Assembly: GCA_020846515.1 (NCBI GenBank)
Contig: JADLDX010000911.1
Span: 1-9,874, forward strand
DNA: 9,874 nt
Direction of reading: 5' to 3'
Source of the DNA: Pirellulaceae bacterium
GTDB lineage: Bacteria > Planctomycetota > Planctomycetia > Pirellulales > Pirellulaceae
Part shown: one piece after another, positions 6,823-9,874 of the stretch
Layout of the letters: each line of letters begins with the position of its first letter
Numbering within the stretch: position 1 is the first letter of the stretch
Notes under the pieces: model-generated
Seen by the model: only the letters and a program-made list of their open reading frames with translations
What the model was told of the DNA's origin: nothing
Databases searched by the model: none
Program-made: the position numbers and the translations under genes

Positions 6823-7815
6823 ATGAAAGCTGCCTATATTCGATTACCCGGACCGCCGGAAACGATTCAGTACGGCGATCTGCCTGATCCGATCGTCGCG
6901 CCCGGTCAAGCGCTGGTGAAAATGGGCGCTGTATCGGTCAACCCCATCGACACATACATTCGAAATGGAGCCAATTACTGGCCGCTGCCTGATCCGTATG
7001 TGATTGGGTCCGATTTGGCTGGCACGGTGGTTGCCGTCGCGGAAGGTGTCAAACAAGTCAGCGTCGGACAACGTGTATGGTGCAGCAACCAAGGTCTTAT
7101 GGGGCGTCAGGGCACGTTTTCAGAATTGTGCGCCGTGGATGCTCACTGGCTTAATCCTACGCCCGATAAGGTTGCTGACACTGACGCCGCTGCCACCGCC
7201 TTAGTCGGTATCACGGCGCACCTGGGCTTGTTTCGATCGGCCCGTTTGCAACCAGGTGAAACGATCTTCGTCCGCGGCGGCGTGGGTGGTGTCGGATCCA
7301 TGGTTCTGCAGATGGCCAAGTCGATTGGAGCTCGCGTGATCACCACCGCCGGCTCCGATGAAAAGGCTTACCAATGCCAACAATTGGGCGCTGACGTGGT
7401 GATCAACTACGCGCGCGAAGATGTAGCACAGCGCATCAAGTCAGTGGCTCCCAACGGTGTCCATGTTTTTTGGGAAACTCTGCGCGATCCCGACTTCAAT
7501 GTGGCCGTTGATGTGATGGCCGAACGCGGCCGCATGGTGCTGATGGCTGGTCGCGATGCTCGACCACCTTTTCCTGTGGGGCCGTTTTACGTCAAAGGTT
7601 GCAGTCTATTGGGCGTGGTGATGTTTAAGGCGACGCCAGAAGAGCAACGCCAAGCCGCCAATGACATCAACCATTGGTTGGACCGCGGACAGTTAAAAGC
7701 GGTTATCGATCGAATTCTGCCGCTCAAGGACGCCGCGGAAGCGCATCGATTGCAGGAGGCTCACACGATTCAGAAACAAAGCTCGTTGCGTGGCAAGTTG
7801 GTGTTGGTACCATAA
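6823..7815 (+). CDS. Zinc-free NADPH:quinone oxidoreductase (MDR superfamily)
   Basis: Cytoplasmic medium-chain dehydrogenase/reductase of the quinone oxidoreductase group, reducing quinones or activated double bonds with NADPH. The 330 aa are the usual length. The N-terminal GroES-like catalytic domain (about 1-125) has the QOR-type NPIDTYIRNG (40-49) and the GSDLAGTV segment (62-69). The Rossmann domain has GGVGGVGSMVLQMAK (152-166) and a following TTAGSDEK where NADPH specificity is set. The cysteine set that binds structural zinc in alcohol dehydrogenases, and the catalytic zinc ligands, are absent. An upstream GTG (6802) extends the frame by seven residues, but ATG 6823 gives the typical MKAAYI start and follows AAAGAAAG. 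Divergent from the hypothetical gene. The exact substrate is unknown, and crotonyl-CoA reductase-like or zeta-crystallin-like activity is possible. Confidence 0.9.
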   Translation: MKAAYIRLPGPPETIQYGDLPDPIVAPGQALVKMGAVSVNPIDTYIRNGANYWPLPDPYVIGSDLAGTVVAVAEGVKQVSVGQRVWCSNQGLMGRQGTFSELCAVDAHWLNPTPDKVADTDAAATALVGITAHLGLFRSARLQPGETIFVRGGVGGVGSMVLQMAKSIGARVITTAGSDEKAYQCQQLGADVVINYAREDVAQRIKSVAPNGVHVFWETLRDPDFNVAVDVMAERGRMVLMAGRDARPPFPVGPFYVKGCSLLGVVMFKATPEEQRQAANDINHWLDRGQLKAVIDRILPLKDAAEAHRLQEAHTIQKQSSLRGKLVLVP

Positions 7816-7825
7816 GGGCCACGCG

Positions 7826-7966
7826 CCCAATCACTGGTTTCCCAACCTCCAATCACTCGCTACAACGCAGTCGCTTCCGAGCACTTGACTCCAAGCACTC
7901 GCCCATAACATCCCGCCTCCCCTACTTCGCGCAGCCGCTGCCACTGGCCTCCGAGCACCCAGTGGC
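7826..7966. repeat. Degenerate CC-RA-KCAC repeats and a hairpin between two genes
   Basis: Five similar 12-mers occur on the plus strand: CCCAATCACTGG (7826), TCCAATCACTCG (7848), TCCGAGCACTTG (7876), TCCAAGCACTCG (7890) and TCCGAGCACCCA (7950). Spacing is irregular (22, 28, 14 and 60 bp). The last one forms the loop of GCCACTGG (7940-7947) paired with CCAGTGGC (7959-7966). They could be operator-like sites for the transporter gene or just decayed tandem sequence; the GC-rich gap makes chance similarity possible. Confidence 0.3.
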
Positions 7967-7986
7967 CGGCCACCCGCGAACGATTC

Positions 7987-7992
7987 AGAAGG
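7987..7992 (+). promoter_or_regulatory. Ribosome binding site of the MFS gene
   Basis: AGAAGG stands ten bases before GTG 8003. The next in-frame start would cut into the polar N-terminal tail, so this site supports the GTG start. Confidence 0.5.
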
Positions 7993-8002
7993 TCCAGCCA
8001 TC

Positions 8003-9649
8003 GTGACACAAAACATTAATACGGACAATTCGTTGTCGACCAATGCTTGGGGGCGTTGGATGGCCCTAACGGCCGCGCTGCTGGGATGGATGTTTGATGG
8101 CGCCGAAATGGGCATGTTTTCCATGGTGGGGCGCGATGCCATCAAAGACTTGCTAGCAGCCTCCAATCCGACAGAGGCGGAAGTGGGCCGTTATTTCGGC
8201 ATCATCATCGCCGTGTTCTTGGTGGGTGCGGCAGCTGGGGGCGTGTTATTCGGTTGGTTGGGCGATCGTATCGGCCGCGTGCGCGCTATGAGCTTGAGCG
8301 TCTTGGTCTACGCCTTGCTGACCGGCTTGTGCGGACTGGCCCGCACTCCCTTTGAACTGGGTGTCCTTCGATTCATCGCTTCGCTAGGCATGGGTGGTGA
8401 ATGGGCCTTGGGAGTAGCGCTAGTTATGGAGGTTTGGCCAAATAAATCACGAGCTTTGATGGCGGGTTTGATCGGAGCGGCCGCAAATTTCGGTTATCTC
8501 ATCGTCGGCTTCACCAGCATGGGCCTCAATAGCGTCTTGGCGTCCCTGGCAGATATGCTGTTGTCGATCGGGTTGGACCAGTCGATGGTCGATTCGCTAG
8601 TTGCCAACAAGGGCTGGCGTTTGATGATGATGATTGGCACGCTGCCAGCCCTGTTGACGTTCTTTTTTCGCATGTTCGTGCCAGAGTCAAATCGTTGGGA
8701 AGAAGAGCAACAACGTGGGCGCACGACAGGTTGGCGTACCTTCGACTTGTTGGGCGTGCTTATCGGATGCCTGGGCCCGGCCTTGATCATTGCCGTATGG
8801 GCATGGCGTTTGAACGACTGGTCTACCGAATCGACTATCCTTCTGCGAGCCGTCGGCACGATCCTCGGCTTAATCATTGCGACCATTGGCTTCACCTTTC
8901 CGGTTTGGCGATACATTGATCGATCGTTGAAGCAGGAAGGCAGCACTTCAGACGTGCAACTGAATCGCAAAAAGGTGCTGGGTCGCATGTTCTTGGGAGC
9001 TTGCTTGAGCGCGGTAGCGTTGCTTGGTACTTGGGGGACGACTCAGTGGGCAGTCACCTGGGCGGGCAGTCTGAAGGATGCCGCCCTCAAAAAGGCGGCT
9101 GCGGAAACCGGTTCCACCGTGGAAGTTTTGATAGCCAGTCAAGATAACCTGCAACGCTTTGCCACCCAGTGGACTCAGATCGCTACTGCGGTCGGGGCGA
9201 TCATCGGTACATTGCTGGCCGCCTGGCTGGGTGAGCTCTTGGGAAGACGCATCACCTACTGCGGGTTGTGTTTATTGTCGATGGTTTCAGTGCTCTACTT
9301 GTTTCAATTTCACAACAGTTTTGACATGCCATTCTTGATCGCGGCTCTATTGGCAGGCATTTGCACCGCATCGTTTTATGGCTGGCTGCCGCTGTATTTG
9401 CCAGAGTTATTTCCAACGCGTGTTCGAGCGACCGGGCAAGGCTTTGCGTTCAACTTCGGACGCATTCTGGCGGCCATCGGTACCTTGCAAATGAGCAGCT
9501 TACTTGGCTTCTTCGAGAATTTCACCACCTATGCAGGCATTCAAGGTGGTTATGCTGTCGCGTGTAGTTCGCTGACGGTGATCTATGTCGTAGGCATGGT
9601 CTTGATCTGGGCCGCCCCTGAGACCAAAGGCCAGCCATTACCCGACTAA
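8003..9649 (+). CDS. MFS transporter, NanT-like 14-helix architecture (sugar acid or sialic acid symporter-like)
   Basis: Cytoplasmic-membrane symporter of the major facilitator superfamily. Visible signatures are FDGAEM in helix 1 (31-36), the loop 2-3 motif GWLGDRIGRVR (84-94), the helix 4-5 region RFIASLGMGGEW (123-134), LPELFPTRVRATGQG before helix 11 (466-480), and a sugar-porter-type ending PETKG (539-543). The 548 aa are longer than a 12-helix MFS protein. Two additional hydrophobic segments (about 247-268 and 280-300) lie between the halves, the layout of the sialate symporter NanT, giving 14 predicted helices. There is also a hydrophilic loop at about 354-388 between helices 7 and 8 of the core. 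The substrate cannot be fixed; organic acids, sugars and sialic acids all occur in related families. The stop codon lies in a direct repeat (CGACTAACCCT). Confidence 0.88.
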   Translation: MTQNINTDNSLSTNAWGRWMALTAALLGWMFDGAEMGMFSMVGRDAIKDLLAASNPTEAEVGRYFGIIIAVFLVGAAAGGVLFGWLGDRIGRVRAMSLSVLVYALLTGLCGLARTPFELGVLRFIASLGMGGEWALGVALVMEVWPNKSRALMAGLIGAAANFGYLIVGFTSMGLNSVLASLADMLLSIGLDQSMVDSLVANKGWRLMMMIGTLPALLTFFFRMFVPESNRWEEEQQRGRTTGWRTFDLLGVLIGCLGPALIIAVWAWRLNDWSTESTILLRAVGTILGLIIATIGFTFPVWRYIDRSLKQEGSTSDVQLNRKKVLGRMFLGACLSAVALLGTWGTTQWAVTWAGSLKDAALKKAAAETGSTVEVLIASQDNLQRFATQWTQIATAVGAIIGTLLAAWLGELLGRRITYCGLCLLSMVSVLYLFQFHNSFDMPFLIAALLAGICTASFYGWLPLYLPELFPTRVRATGQGFAFNFGRILAAIGTLQMSSLLGFFENFTTYAGIQGGYAVACSSLTVIYVVGMVLIWAAPETKGQPLPD

Positions 9650-9658
9650 CCCTACGCG

Positions 9659-9694
9659 ACTAACCCTCCTGCTGCGTAGCAGCGGGAGGGTCGA
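9659..9694. repeat. ACTAACCCTCC palindromic repeat, copy 1
   Basis: ACCCTCCTGCTGC (9663-9675) pairs with GCAGCGGGAGGGT (9679-9691), one mismatch in 13, loop GTA. It starts ten bases after the MFS stop. An 11-bp direct repeat, CGACTAACCCT, occurs at 9643-9653 and 9657-9667, the first spanning the stop codon. A second copy in opposite orientation lies at 9822-9856. Confidence 0.65.
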
Positions 9695-9789
9695 CTGGCG
9701 TCAGCTCAGTCGGGGAGGGGGCCTCCCGTGCTAACCAAGGCATGAAGCACTTCGCTGCGAACTCGTCTGTGCAGCGCACGCACCCTCCC

Positions 9790-9824
9790 CGAAAAAACAG
9801 GCTGCAGTAGCGCCTGTTTTTTCG
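9790..9824. terminator. Strong bidirectional intrinsic terminator
   Basis: CGAAAAAACAGGC (9790-9802) pairs perfectly with GCCTGTTTTTTCG (9812-9824) across a 9-base loop. The ACAGGC/GCCTGT stem with a six-A tract before and a six-T tract after is the classic form of a terminator that works in both directions. It probably ends the MFS transcript from the left and a convergent gene beyond the window edge, if there is one. Confidence 0.65.
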
Positions 9825-9856
9825 ACCCTCCCGGGCGCTGCGCTGGGAGGGTTAGT
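9822..9856. repeat. ACTAACCCTCC palindromic repeat, copy 2 (inverted)
   Basis: The reverse complement begins ACTAACCCTCC and ends CGGGAGGGTCGA, as does copy 1 at 9659-9694; only the loop-proximal bases differ. The unit forms its own hairpin, ACCCTCCC (9825-9832) with GGGAGGGT (9845-9852). Its edge overlaps the terminator stem. A further GCTGCGCAGC palindrome starts right at the window end. Confidence 0.65.
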
Positions 9857-9874
9857 TCTGCCGCTGCGCAGCAG

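Noticed and set aside
6648..6887. 79-aa plus-strand frame overlapping the start of the quinone oxidoreductase gene
   Set aside because: Out of frame with a well-supported gene; Ser/Arg-rich and without recognisable features.
3684..9652. CRISPR array
   Set aside because: The tandem 30-bp units at 3634-3687 number only two and have no variable spacers; the other repeats are irregular palindromes.
1..9874. Defence island, biosynthetic cluster, prophage or other multi-gene system
   Set aside because: No nuclease-effector pairs, toxin-antitoxin pairs, phage genes or modular synthases; the genes are housekeeping or metabolic and spread over both strands.

Overview
The window is an ordinary chromosomal stretch from what looks like a planctomycete, probably Pirellulaceae (Rhodopirellula-like). 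This is inferred from three things. There is a Tat-exported xylose-isomerase-like TIM-barrel protein of a type these genomes carry in many copies. Shine-Dalgarno sites are weak or absent at most starts. Short palindromic repeats of the GTAGCCACCGTC...GACGGTGG and GCGCAAGCC...TCCGGT kinds fill the spaces between genes. No 16S or other marker gene is present, so the assignment stays an inference.

Layout, left to right: a PAP2-type membrane phosphatase (+, about 115-855); a diverged DapA/NAL-family aldolase-like protein (+, 969-1910); a 272-bp gap with a perfect 11-bp hairpin; soluble pyridine nucleotide transhydrogenase sthA (+, 2183-3571). A 112-bp convergent gap packed with palindromes follows. 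Then come two genes on the minus strand, read ruvB (5669-4635) then a Tat-exported TIM-barrel protein (4619-3684), only 15 bp apart and probably one transcript. From 5670 to 6223 there is no credible gene. This stretch holds degenerate GC-rich duplications and a 134-bp MITE-like element with 18-bp perfect terminal inverted repeats and a 9-bp target-site duplication. A small uncertain hypothetical gene (-, 6592-6224) lies divergent to a zinc-free quinone oxidoreductase (+, 6823-7815). A 14-helix MFS transporter of NanT-like architecture (+, 8003-9649) follows. The window ends in a nest of ACCCTCC/GGAGGGT inverted repeats around a strong bidirectional terminator.

The genes do not form an obvious single pathway. 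SthA (NADPH/NADH balance) and the NADPH:quinone reductase are both redox enzymes, and the DapA-like, TIM-barrel and MFS proteins would fit catabolism of sugars or sugar acids, but they are separated by gaps or lie on opposite strands. I see no evidence of a novel multi-gene system. The points most worth following are the MITE-like element, the habit of genes ending inside intergenic repeats, and the DapA-family protein, which keeps the Schiff-base lysine but lacks the usual catalytic tyrosine and GTTGE motif.
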